From Pontiella agarivorans (GTDB lineage: Bacteria > Verrucomicrobiota > Kiritimatiellia > Kiritimatiellales > Pontiellaceae): a stretch of 64,000 bases of DNA. The notes under the pieces were generated by a model. That model searched no databases. It was not told the DNA's origin and was given only the letters and a program-made list of their open reading frames with translations. Shown one piece after another: positions 27,103-34,816 of the stretch. The stretch is taken from assembly GCF_034531395.1 (NCBI RefSeq), contig NZ_JARVCO010000010.1:62001-126000 (forward strand). The letters are read 5' to 3'. Each line of letters starts with the position of its first letter. Position 1 is the stretch's first letter. Both the position numbers and the translations under genes were made by a program.

Positions 27103-28056
27103 CTATTTCCGGACCCGGTTGGCGATCAGCCCCTGCGGTTTGATCATCAGAATGCCTACCACAATGGCGAGGACCCACACCTTGGCCAGTACGCCGCTCA
27201 GGAAGAACTCCAGAATAGACTGCGACTGGGCAATACTGAATGCAGCCAGTACGGTTCCCAGAAGACTGCCGGCTCCGCCGAATACGACCACGATGAAGGT
27301 GTCCACGATATAGAGTGAACCTGCAGCCGGAGAAACCGAACCGATGGTCGTAAAGACGGCCCCGGCAATTCCGGCGATCCCGCAGCCCAGCGCAAAGGTT
27401 ACCCGGTCCACTTTCTTCGTGTTAATCCCTACAGCATTGGCCATCTCGCGGTTTTGAACGGTTGCGCGAACATTCAGTCCCCAGCGGGAACGATGCATAA
27501 GGAAGGCAACCAGCAGGGTCATCACAATCGAGGTCCCCAGCAGAAACAGGCCGTTAAGAGGAATATCAATCGTGTCGGTCGGCGACCAGGATCCCATCAG
27601 CCATTCAGGAAGGATGGCGCTGTCTTCGCGGCCGCCGAAAATGAAGCGGAAGCCCTGCTGCATAATCATGCTGACCCCCCAGGTCGCCAGCAGCGTATCA
27701 AGCGCCCGGTGGTAGAGATGACGCACCAGCATAAATTCGACTAAATAGCCGAGCAGAAAAGCCACAACAAAGGCCATGATAATGGCAAAAATAAAGTAGT
27801 AGGGCAGCAGGGATGGACAGTACTTCGTCACTAAGTCGGAAATAACAACGGTGGTATACGCACCCGCCGTGAGAAACTCCCCGTGAGCCATGTTGATGAC
27901 TTTCATCTGGCCGAAGATGATGGCCAGCCCAAGTGCCATCAGCAGAAAAACGGAAAACTGGCTAAGGCCCGCAAAGCCCTGCATTATGAAAATACTGCGC
28001 AGTTCCTCTCCCGTATATTCTGAGAAAATATTGATAAAACCTAGTATCCCGTACAT
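27103..28056 (-). CDS. urtB: urea/amide ABC transporter permease UrtB
   Basis: A 317-residue LivH/UrtB-type permease with about eight helices. Diagnostic stretches are LALGLAIIFGQMKVINMAHGEFLTAGAY-like sequence near residue 40, LLATWGVSMIMQQ, WGLNVRATVQNREMANAVGI and VDTFIVVVFGGAGSLLGT. AAGGAG precedes the ATG. It follows urtA after a 114-base gap that holds a strong GC hairpin. Confidence 0.94.
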   Translation of the reverse strand: MYGILGFINIFSEYTGEELRSIFIMQGFAGLSQFSVFLLMALGLAIIFGQMKVINMAHGEFLTAGAYTTVVISDLVTKYCPSLLPYYFIFAIIMAFVVAFLLGYLVEFMLVRHLYHRALDTLLATWGVSMIMQQGFRFIFGGREDSAILPEWLMGSWSPTDTIDIPLNGLFLLGTSIVMTLLVAFLMHRSRWGLNVRATVQNREMANAVGINTKKVDRVTFALGCGIAGIAGAVFTTIGSVSPAAGSLYIVDTFIVVVFGGAGSLLGTVLAAFSIAQSQSILEFFLSGVLAKVWVLAIVVGILMIKPQGLIANRVRK

Positions 28057-28118
28057 GGGGGAGACTCCTTTTGATGCGGATGGTATGAAGCCATTCGTTG
28101 GATGAATGTATAGAGACG

Positions 28119-28155
28119 GCGCGCACCGCGCCCCGCTGAGCGGCGGGGTGCGCGC
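28119..28155. terminator. strong GC hairpin between urtA and urtB
   Basis: GCGCGCACC (28119-28127) pairs with GGTGCGCGC (28147-28155), and CCGC/GCGG pair inside. There is no T-tract. Such a hairpin after a binding-protein gene often protects the upstream mRNA or slows read-through, giving more UrtA than permease (inference). Confidence 0.55.
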
Positions 28156-28170
28156 GAATGAATGATCCGA

Positions 28171-29454
28171 TTATTTGTAACCTTCCGGGAACGGATTAGG
28201 TTCAATCAGCTCGTCAGATTCGGCGATCATTTCGAACTGACCGTTCTTGAGCATTTTGCCGATCCGGGCTTTTGACCAGAGATGGTGATTGTCCGCAATA
28301 CGAACATAGCCTTCCGGTGCTCCGGTGAATTCAACGTCTTCTGATGCGGTGGCTACGTTATCAATGTCGAAGCTGCCGGCTTTTTCAACGGTAGCTTTCC
28401 ACAGCCACGGGCCAAGATAAGCCGCCTGAGTCACATCGCCGATCACGGAGTCGTCGCCCCACATGTCCTTAAAGGCTTCCACAAACTTGACGTTGTTCTC
28501 GTTGCCGAGGCTCTGGAAGTATTTCATGCATGCATAAAAGCCTTCGCAGTTTTCACCGCCAATACCGAGGATTTCGTCCTCAGTGGTGGAAATCGTCAGC
28601 AGCAGCTTGTTCTTCTTCGCCAGCGATTCGCCAGTGATGCCCGCCGCATGCAGCTGCTTGTACCAGGAAACATTCGAGCCCCCGACGACGATCGAATAGA
28701 TGCAGTCCGGTTTTTTCAGTTTCACTTTGTTGATGAGTGAACCGAAACTGGTGTGGCCCAGCGGGTAATAATCTTCTCCAACAACTTTGCACCCCTTCAG
28801 ATGCTCCTCAATGTGACGACGCGCAATCTTATTGCTGGTACGCGGCCAGATGTAGTCGGAGCCGATCAGGTAAAATGTGCGGCAGCCCTGAGCATAGGCC
28901 CAATCCAAGCCCCACAGAATCTGCTGCGTTGCCTCCTGACCGGTGTAAATGACGTTTTTAGAGGCTTCTAGTCCTTCATAGAAGGTCGGATAGTAGAGCA
29001 TACCGTTTTCTTTTTCGAAAATCGGCAGAACGGCTTTACGCGAAGCAGAAGTCCAGCATCCGAAAACCGAGGCAACCTTGTCTTGCACCAGCAGTTTTTT
29101 TGCTTTCTCCGCAAATGTCGGCCAGTCGCTGGCTCCGTCTTCCTGGATAATCTTAATCTTGCGTCCCAGTACGCCACCCATATCGTTAATCTGCTTGATG
29201 GCAAGGCGTTCTGCTTCGACAGATCCCGTCTCACTGATCGCCATCGTGCCGCTGATCGAGTGCAGCTGCCCGACGGTGACATAGTTATCACCCACGCTTA
29301 TTCCGCTAGTGGCGACCGCTGCGGTAGGATACTTATCCAGCACCGGGTTTTTCCAGTCATCAGCGGCAGCTGCATTCAAGGCTGCTGACAGCAAACAGGC
29401 GGCGCCCAGTTTGCCCGCTAAAGCGCGATTTCGAACTTTACTTTCAATATTCAT
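28171..29454 (-). CDS. urtA: urea/short-chain amide ABC transporter substrate-binding protein
   Basis: A 427-residue exported solute-binding protein of the UrtA/FmdD/AmiC type. The signal peptide runs to about residue 31 (CLLSAALNAAAA). Diagnostic stretches are VGQLHSISGTMAISETGSVEAERLAIKQIN, FAEKAKKLLVQDKVASVFGCWTSASRKAVLP, FYLIGSDYIWPRTSN and VVGEDYYPLGHTSF. UrtA and amide-binding FmdD are hard to separate by eye. The adjacent formamidase makes short amides possible substrates as well as urea. It is the first transporter gene. Confidence 0.93.
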   Translation of the reverse strand: MNIESKVRNRALAGKLGAACLLSAALNAAAADDWKNPVLDKYPTAAVATSGISVGDNYVTVGQLHSISGTMAISETGSVEAERLAIKQINDMGGVLGRKIKIIQEDGASDWPTFAEKAKKLLVQDKVASVFGCWTSASRKAVLPIFEKENGMLYYPTFYEGLEASKNVIYTGQEATQQILWGLDWAYAQGCRTFYLIGSDYIWPRTSNKIARRHIEEHLKGCKVVGEDYYPLGHTSFGSLINKVKLKKPDCIYSIVVGGSNVSWYKQLHAAGITGESLAKKNKLLLTISTTEDEILGIGGENCEGFYACMKYFQSLGNENNVKFVEAFKDMWGDDSVIGDVTQAAYLGPWLWKATVEKAGSFDIDNVATASEDVEFTGAPEGYVRIADNHHLWSKARIGKMLKNGQFEMIAESDELIEPNPFPEGYK

Positions 29455-29538
29455 AACGCTATCTCTCGTGTTGCTTATTAGTTAGTTAGTTAACTCTCTC
29501 TTCACGAGAAGAGTGAGTTGGTTTAGTTGAGGCAGACC

Positions 29539-29573
29539 ACCGGATTGCTGTTCCAGAGCAATCCGGTTTTTTT
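29539..29573 (+). terminator. hairpin with plus-strand T-tract between formamidase and urtA
   Basis: ACCGGATTGCT (29539-29549) and AGCAATCCGGT (29557-29567) form an 11-bp stem followed by seven T on the plus strand. The genes on both sides run on the minus strand, so as a terminator it would act on antisense transcription. As a minus-strand hairpin it could mark the amiF mRNA 3' end. Confidence 0.6.
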
Positions 29574-29579
29574 CTTTCA

Positions 29580-30590
29580 TCAAGATTTCGGCATCGGTCC
29601 CATTTTGATGCCGTCGGGATAATACTTCCAGCCATCACGGATTTTGATCTTATCGTCCCAGGGCAGTTTGTATTCACCCTTCGCCAGATCTTCCACCCAG
29701 GTCAGATAGTTTTCTTTTTCGCCGCCCGGTTTGCCCACATAGGCCCGGCAGCCGAGGTTGAAAATATTGTTTTCCAGCGCCCAGTTCTCACGCGCTTTGT
29801 CGACCATCCGCGGGAAGAGCTCTGCGGTAACGATTTCCCAGGGGTTGCGGTGACCCTGTTGAATCACATTACCATCGTAGTTACAAACCGTACCCTCACC
29901 GAAGTAGTAGAATACGCCATCGTAACCCGCGAGGTTCACAGACATCGTATACATCAGGTTCTGCCATGCGTTGCTCTGATTGGTCAGAATCCACTGGTCA
30001 TTCACCTGAGTCGAGTAGCCGGAAATGCGGATGTATACGTTGCATCCTTTGTACGCTGCTTCGCGGGCCAGTTCCGGGAACATACCGTCATGACAAATAC
30101 AGACCGCAAGCTTGGCCCCCTTCGGACCGTCACAAACCGGCATACCGTAATTACCCGGCGCCCACGGCTCAATCGGAACCCACGGCTGCAGTTTGCGGTA
30201 ATGCAGGGCGATTTCACCTTTGTTGTTAATAATGATTGCCGTGTTATACGGCGGCAGCGAAGGATCGTCGTTCACCTCCATGAGTGAAAAGACACCCCAA
30301 ACATCATTGCGGATACAGGCCTCTTTGAACTGACCGATTTCCGGACTGTCGATCGTCAGCAACATTTCATCATACGTCCAGATGGCCGTATTCAAGCCCT
30401 GCGTCGAGTATTCCGGAAATACAATCAAATCAAGGCCCGGATATCCGGCCTTCGTGGTGTCAACGGTTCTGCAGATTTCGGTTACCTGACGTTGAATGTC
30501 TTCAGGACCTTTGATAACTGGAGCCGGAAATTGAACCATTGCGGTTAATAAGGCCTCGTCCCATGAACTTACACTACCCGTGCTACCCAT
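29580..30590 (-). CDS. amiF: formamidase
   Basis: A 336-residue nitrilase-superfamily amidase that hydrolyses formamide to formate and ammonia. It aligns closely with Helicobacter AmiF from [10 protein letters not shown] onward. The triad falls at the family positions: Glu60 (VFPEYSTQG), Lys133 (HYRKLQPW) and Cys166 (AVCICHDGM). [17 protein letters not shown] is nearly invariant in AmiF/AmiE. The open frame extends 96 codons upstream through AT-rich DNA, but AAGGAG eight bases before 30590 and the family alignment set the start. It is followed by the urt genes, so its ammonia feeds the same nitrogen pool as urease. Confidence 0.96.
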   Translation of the reverse strand: MGSTGSVSSWDEALLTAMVQFPAPVIKGPEDIQRQVTEICRTVDTTKAGYPGLDLIVFPEYSTQGLNTAIWTYDEMLLTIDSPEIGQFKEACIRNDVWGVFSLMEVNDDPSLPPYNTAIIINNKGEIALHYRKLQPWVPIEPWAPGNYGMPVCDGPKGAKLAVCICHDGMFPELAREAAYKGCNVYIRISGYSTQVNDQWILTNQSNAWQNLMYTMSVNLAGYDGVFYYFGEGTVCNYDGNVIQQGHRNPWEIVTAELFPRMVDKARENWALENNIFNLGCRAYVGKPGGEKENYLTWVEDLAKGEYKLPWDDKIKIRDGWKYYPDGIKMGPMPKS

Positions 30591-30717
30591 TGTATTTGTC
30601 TCCTTGTTTAAGTTGCGTTGCCGGCGCCTAAATCTCACACCGTGAGCACCGCCGAATGATAAAGATCCCAACGCATAGGGTGTGCCAACGAGAAAAGACG
30701 GGCGGCAAACAGGAAAT

Positions 30718-30829
30718 GTATACTTGTGTAATACTCTATATATTAATGGGTTAAAATTTATTAACAAATATAACCTAAATATATGTACATAATTTAAGTA
30801 TATATATTTATGTATACGTGATTGTATAC
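30718..30829. promoter_or_regulatory. AT-rich control region upstream of amiF with GTATAC sites
   Basis: GTATAC occurs at 30718-30723, 30812-30817 and 30824-30829; the last two form TGTATACGTGATTGTATACA. GntR/FCD regulators commonly bind palindromes centred on GTATAC. The GntR gene ends 350 bases away and faces amiF, so these are candidate operators. The DNA between 30720 and 30850 is very AT-rich. Confidence 0.4.
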
Positions 30830-30889
30830 ATTTAATCCATAGATACATTAATGTTACTTTCAAGTAATACCCGATCACCTTTTCAGGCT

Positions 30890-31180
30890 AGGAAAGTATG
30901 ATTGAGATGAGGCGGAGAACCTTCCGAAGACAGCTGCTGCTGTCCCAGATCCATGACGCCAGACAGCAGCTGTTTTGCAGGCAGGCCGCTCCGCACGGCG
31001 GATCCCATCCCAAACCGGTCGACCGTTTGAATTTCCTCGCGTAATGGAACTTTATTCCAAGGTCTTTCTTTATACGGAAAATTCGGCTGCTGTGAATAAG
31101 AGGGCTCACGCCGCCGACCTAGATCCGAAAAGTTTAAAGAACGGCTCTTTCGGAGCTTCCTTCCAATAAAGGGCTCCGTT
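30890..31180. other. gene-free stretch between regulator and amiF control region
   Basis: No gene with a plausible start is seen here. It contains CAGCTGCTG ... CAGCAGCTG (30950-30992 region), an inverted repeat with a 24-base spacer, and CGGAGC/GCTCCG near 31158-31184 followed by TTTT on the plus strand. These could belong to a small RNA or a decayed gene. Confidence 0.3.
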
Positions 31181-31861
31181 TTATAAAAAAGCTTTCATCA
31201 GTGCTTCTTTGAAGGAAGCCTGCACATTGTTCCGGCCTAACAGAATATTTTCACGCAACCGGTCTCGGGCTTCAGACCTCCGCCCCTGCTCAATTAGAGC
31301 AAGAATCAACAGATGCTCGTCACAAGTCGTTTTTAAACGGTCAAACGTGTTGATATTTTTTACCCGAAGAAACCGTAGCTGGCTGTTGGCATCGTGCATG
31401 GCCTTTGAAAACACCGGGTTTTCCAGTAGATCCACGAGACCTTCATGAAAACGCTCGTCTGCATCGCCCCAGAAAATAGGGTCAATAGCCCCGTCTGGCG
31501 GGAACTTCGCGTGCTGCTCCCATTCCAGTTTGAGGTCTGAAATTTTGATTGAGCTCGCAGGCGTGAAGGCAAACTCCTCGACGGCATACAATTCGAGAGC
31601 CGTTCGCATTTCGTAGATGTGATCAATATTTTCAACGGACAGTTTGCGCACACTGCAGCCGACATTCCGTTCTTTAAGAACCAGTCCGTTATCGATCAGC
31701 ATGCTCAATGCTTCACGCACTGGAATTCGGCTGACGGCAAATTCGTCGCACAGGGTCTTTTCGGTGAAACGCTGACCCGGAATATAATCCCAGTTTAAAA
31801 TGCGCTCTTTCAGCACACTGTAGATGGTCTTTGCAGTGTGTTTTTCGGGCTGTTTACTCAT
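31181..31861 (-). CDS. GntR-family regulator with FCD domain
   Basis: A 226-residue regulator. Residues about 10-70 form the winged helix: IYSVLKERILNWDYIPGQRFTEKTLCDEFAVSRIPVREALSMLIDNGLV contains the GntR signature. Residues about 85-215 are an all-helical FCD ligand domain (MRTALELYAVEEFAF; HEGLVDLLENPVF; DEHLLILALIEQGRRSEARDRLREN), whose His/Asp residues usually bind a metal or carboxylate. It is upstream of and codirectional with the amiF-urt-ure genes, so control of that module is likely but inferred. The ribosome-binding site is weak. Confidence 0.92.
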   Translation of the reverse strand: MSKQPEKHTAKTIYSVLKERILNWDYIPGQRFTEKTLCDEFAVSRIPVREALSMLIDNGLVLKERNVGCSVRKLSVENIDHIYEMRTALELYAVEEFAFTPASSIKISDLKLEWEQHAKFPPDGAIDPIFWGDADERFHEGLVDLLENPVFSKAMHDANSQLRFLRVKNINTFDRLKTTCDEHLLILALIEQGRRSEARDRLRENILLGRNNVQASFKEALMKAFL

Positions 31862-32022
31862 AACCGTATGATCCGTTATCCAATAAGTACTGTCTAAACG
31901 TAAAAGGCATTATTATAAGCTCAAAACTCCCGGAATTAAAAGCGCCTGCCCAGCGCAGAATGAATGTCGATTATTTCAGTGCTTTAGCCCTTAGCAGCAG
32001 CAGAAAATTTCATATTAACGCC

Positions 32023-32217
32023 TCAAATTATAACTACCTCCAGCCCTCTTCGGCTCCACAAAGGAAAAGTATAATAACGGTCCTTAATCCGGTATGACTG
32101 GCCTGAATTCCACAGCATGGTTTCATATACACTTTTATCACTCGTGCCATTGTCATCAAAGCTTACAACCTTTGAATTTAAATTACTCTTTGATTCTAAA
32201 AAATAAGTGCCCGCCAT
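32023..32217 (-). CDS. small uncharacterised protein, 64 residues
   Basis: The ATG at 32217 is preceded by AGGGGA at 5-nt spacing, which is why I keep this short frame. The sequence (MAGTYFLESKSNLNSKVVSF; later YRIKDRYYTFPLWSRRGLEVVII) has no membrane segment and no recognised family. It stands alone between the GntR gene and the divergent EF-hand gene. Confidence 0.45.
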   Translation of the reverse strand: MAGTYFLESKSNLNSKVVSFDDNGTSDKSVYETMLWNSGQSYRIKDRYYTFPLWSRRGLEVVII

Positions 32218-32319
32218 AAAATTCCCCTAATAAGCCGAAAAAAATGCATCACATATTAACACAATAATTTTTCGTGCCGGGCGTTTTATTCTCACAACCC
32301 AAACAACTGGAGACCGATA

Positions 32320-33006
32320 ATGAAAACTCAGGTATTGAAACAAGCAGGACTCGTAATGGCACTCTTCGGCGCGGCCTATATGGCCGAAGCACAGGGCTCT
32401 GGAAGACAGCGCCCGAATTTTGATGAAATACTCGAAAAATACGATGCTGACGGTGATGGAAAACTCAGTGACAGTGAACGTGAAGCCATGCGCAGCGAAA
32501 TGGGACAGCGCGGACGTCGCGGTGGACAGGATGGACAGCGCGGACAGGATGGACAGCGTGGACAGGGTGGACAGCGTCCGAATTTTGAAGCAATACTGGC
32601 CAAATATGATGCCGACGGCGACGGAAAGCTTAGCGACGCTGAACGCGAAACCATGCGCAGTGAAATGGGTCAGCGCGGCAGTCAGCGGCGCCGCGGACCG
32701 GACGGTACTTCGGACATGCTTAAAAAATATGACACCGACGGAAACGGCGAACTCTCCGCCACCGAACTCGCAAAGCTTATGGCCGATAAGGAGTCCGGTT
32801 CGCCTGCTGAATCTGAAGGACGCCGCCCGGGCCCTAATATGGGCGAAGGGCGCCAGGAACGTCAGGGCGGACGTCAGGAACGTGCAAGCGGCCAGCGCAT
32901 GAGCCGTGAAGAAGCGATGAAAAAATATGATACCGACGGCGACGGTAAACTCAGCGACAGTGAACGTGAAGCCATGCGGGCTGATATACGCAAAAACCGC
33001 AACTAA
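32320..33006 (+). CDS. exported EF-hand repeat protein
   Basis: A 228-residue protein with signal peptide (MKTQVLKQAGLVMALFGAAYMAEA) and four EF-hand calcium loops: DADGDGKLSDSE, DADGDGKLSDAE, DTDGNGELSATE and DTDGDGKLSDSE. They are separated by Arg/Gly/Gln-rich linkers, including a short tandem repeat (GQDGQRGQDGQRGQGGQ). The EF units are so alike that they look recently duplicated. Likely a periplasmic or surface calcium binder; the partner is unknown. It has GGAG upstream and a strong terminator downstream, so it is monocistronic and one of few plus-strand genes left of dnaA. Confidence 0.9.
   Translation: MKTQVLKQAGLVMALFGAAYMAEAQGSGRQRPNFDEILEKYDADGDGKLSDSEREAMRSEMGQRGRRGGQDGQRGQDGQRGQGGQRPNFEAILAKYDADGDGKLSDAERETMRSEMGQRGSQRRRGPDGTSDMLKKYDTDGNGELSATELAKLMADKESGSPAESEGRRPGPNMGEGRQERQGGRQERASGQRMSREEAMKKYDTDGDGKLSDSEREAMRADIRKNRN
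32521..32580 (+). repeat. short tandem repeat in the EF-hand gene
   Basis: Units of the form GGACAGSRTGGACAGCG recur four times and encode the GQDGQRGQDGQRGQGGQ linker. Confidence 0.75.
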
Positions 33007-33035
33007 TCCATCCCGATAAATAACAAGGTTGCCTG

Positions 33036-33073
33036 CGGCACTCAGAACCCCATTCTGAGTGCCGTTTTTTTTT
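33036..33073 (+). terminator. rho-independent terminator of the EF-hand gene
   Basis: CGGCACTCAGAA (33036-33047), loop CCCCA, TTCTGAGTGCCG (33053-33064), then nine T. Confidence 0.92.
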
Positions 33074-33274
33074 GCATGGCCCCACCGGTTGCCCGCAAGC
33101 GGTTCAGTTTATATTTGTCTTAAGCAACTCTCCCCATAGAGAAGTCATGAACTTTCCTGCATTTACGATGCGGGGTTCTGTACTGCGTCTTCCTGTGAGT
33201 GGCATCACAGCCACAGCAGATGCCGACGGTGCTTTTCCAAACATTGGAAACTGACGGCGCCGCTTCCCGCAGAT
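33074..33274. other. gene-free stretch between two convergent terminators
   Basis: About 200 bases between the EF-hand terminator and the type II secretion terminator. It contains a palindrome copy (33235-33249) and a weak 35-codon frame without ribosome-binding site. Nothing else is recognised. Confidence 0.5.
33235..33249. repeat. 15-bp palindrome, copy 9
   Basis: TTCCAAACATTGGAA between the two convergent terminators. Confidence 0.9.
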
Positions 33275-33304
33275 AAAAAAGGCCGAACACTTCCGCGCCC
33301 GACC
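33275..33304 (-). terminator. rho-independent terminator of the type II secretion operon
   Basis: On the minus strand GGTCGGGCGC, tetraloop GGAA, GTGTTCGGCC (10 pairs, several G-U) is followed by six T. It lies 24 bases past the stop of the last gsp gene. Confidence 0.78.
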
Positions 33305-33328
33305 CTCATCGAAAAGATGACCGATTGA

Positions 33329-34216
33329 TTACCGTGACCGCCCGCCCCCGCCGGAGGAACTTCTCGAAGACGAACCGGAGTTCTGTGAGGATGACCCCGA
33401 GTTTCTTGAAGAGGAACCGGAGTTCCGGGAGCCGCCGCTGTTCGAGGAATTCCGGTTGGACTGCTGACCGCCCGGCTGGAATCCACTGGAAATACGTTCC
33501 GCCAGCCGGGCCCGCTGATCCGGCGACATGGATTCCACCATGGAACGCATCTGCTGGAAGGCCTGAGCGCGTTGCGAATTCGAGGCCTGCCGGGAATTCT
33601 GTGCCGAACGGTTCGAGGTTTTGGCAGTTTTTGAACCACCCTGCTCGATAACCGCCAGCATTCCCTGACCGTAGCCGGCTTCGGCATTGTCTTTTACATG
33701 CTTGGCAGGGGTGTAATCGACCCGGTAGGTTTCCACCTCGCCGGTGATAATGTGTTCAACCGTTACCCCTTCGAATGTGATTTCTTTGATATCCCATTCG
33801 CTGAGAAAATCGACAATCGGTTTTCGTGAATCCCGCGAATCGGTAATCCGGCTGATGACGGAATCCACATCGCCCTTCCAGACCCGGAGGTTGGCTTCAG
33901 GACGGTATTTCAACGAAAAGACCGCACTGCTTTCCTCACCGACATATACTCCTTTTACCAGCAAATCCGGAAACGTATTTTGTCCGGTGGCTTTGCGCTC
34001 TTTTACAAACAGATGCTTTTCCACCACCTCCTCCATCGTGGGCAGGTCGTTGCCGGGATCAAAATTTTCCGGTACCCGGACATCGTAGGGGGTTTCGCCA
34101 TCCATCGAAAAACCGGTTTCCATCGGTGCGCGTGCGGAAATGACGACAGCAACGGCACCGGCGATGCAGAGGACACCAAGCCCGGGAATTAAAAAGCGGG
34201 TATATTTCAAACTCAT
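33329..34216 (-). CDS. gspC: GspC-like type II secretion protein with Ser-rich tail
   Basis: A 295-residue protein with one N-terminal membrane anchor (FLIPGLGVLCIAGAVAVVI). A periplasmic part contains LFVKERKATG...FPDLLVKGVYVGEESSAVFSLK, which resembles the GspC homology region that contacts the secretin. The C-terminal 110 residues are disordered and end in Ser/Asn/Gly repeats (RNSGSSSRNSGSSSQNSGSS). It is the last operon gene, whereas gspC is usually first. Identity as GspC is inferred from topology, the homology-region-like motif and the lack of another candidate. It overlaps gspM by four bases. Confidence 0.65.
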   Translation of the reverse strand: MSLKYTRFLIPGLGVLCIAGAVAVVISARAPMETGFSMDGETPYDVRVPENFDPGNDLPTMEEVVEKHLFVKERKATGQNTFPDLLVKGVYVGEESSAVFSLKYRPEANLRVWKGDVDSVISRITDSRDSRKPIVDFLSEWDIKEITFEGVTVEHIITGEVETYRVDYTPAKHVKDNAEAGYGQGMLAVIEQGGSKTAKTSNRSAQNSRQASNSQRAQAFQQMRSMVESMSPDQRARLAERISSGFQPGGQQSNRNSSNSGGSRNSGSSSRNSGSSSQNSGSSSRSSSGGGGRSR

Positions 34217-34812
34217 TTTTCACCTCCGGCCTGGCAGATAATCTGGATCGACATATTCAGCGACAGCCGCGGTTCGGCGGTGTCGGTGCTTTGGTCGCGC
34301 CGGCGGCGACGGGTGCGCCGTTCCGCCAACGAAAAATCCTGAACCAGAATGAGCGGACGATAGGTTTCCAGCCGATGGATAAACTTCAGGATTTCCGGAT
34401 AGCGCCCTTCGCCCCGCAGTTCCAGATTCAGCTGATTCGCGGCATCGCCGACCGATGACCGGCCGGCCGTGGTTTCCAGTTCAAGATCGGGCCCGAGTTC
34501 ATTCAGCAGCTTGATCATGGCGGTCTGGGTGAGAATACGGTTTTCAATCGGAGGAAAAAGCAGGTCGTCCGCCTCGCGCAGAGCACTTTTCAGTTTTTCA
34601 TGCTCCTCTTCAATGGCCCAGCCATCGAGCTCGAGAACATACAGATCTTCGAGCAGCGCCGCTTCTTCCTGCAGCAGTTCCAGCTGTTCCTCACGAAAGG
34701 CCGCCGCCTTTTTACCGATGGGATAAAGCACCAGCCCGAACAGCAGCACCGTGCCGCCGGCCAATACATACAGCCGCTCTCTGCGCGACAATTTTGCCAA
34801 AGGGTTCTTCAT
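34213..34812 (-). CDS. gspM: type II secretion GspM-like (PilO-like) protein
   Basis: A 199-residue bitopic protein. A short cytoplasmic end (MKNPLAKLSRRERLYVLAGG) and one helix (TVLLFGLVLYPI) are followed by a coiled coil (EEQLELLQEEAALLEDLYVLELD) and a ferredoxin-like periplasmic domain. This layout is that of GspM/PilO, which pairs with GspL/PilN in the inner-membrane platform. It starts four bases after gspL and overlaps gspC. Confidence 0.78.
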   Translation of the reverse strand: MKNPLAKLSRRERLYVLAGGTVLLFGLVLYPIGKKAAAFREEQLELLQEEAALLEDLYVLELDGWAIEEEHEKLKSALREADDLLFPPIENRILTQTAMIKLLNELGPDLELETTAGRSSVGDAANQLNLELRGEGRYPEILKFIHRLETYRPLILVQDFSLAERRTRRRRRDQSTDTAEPRLSLNMSIQIICQAGGEK

Positions 34813-34816
34813 AACG

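Noticed and set aside
30591-30878. 96-codon N-terminal extension of formamidase
   Set aside because: It reads through very AT-rich DNA, and the ribosome-binding site and AmiF alignment place the start at 30590.
30888-31169. Short frames on both strands between amiF and the GntR gene
   Set aside because: Weak starts, low-complexity or implausible translations; kept only as a gene-free stretch with inverted repeats.
33147-33254. 35-codon plus-strand frame between two terminators
   Set aside because: No ribosome-binding site, and it ends in the palindrome; too little support.
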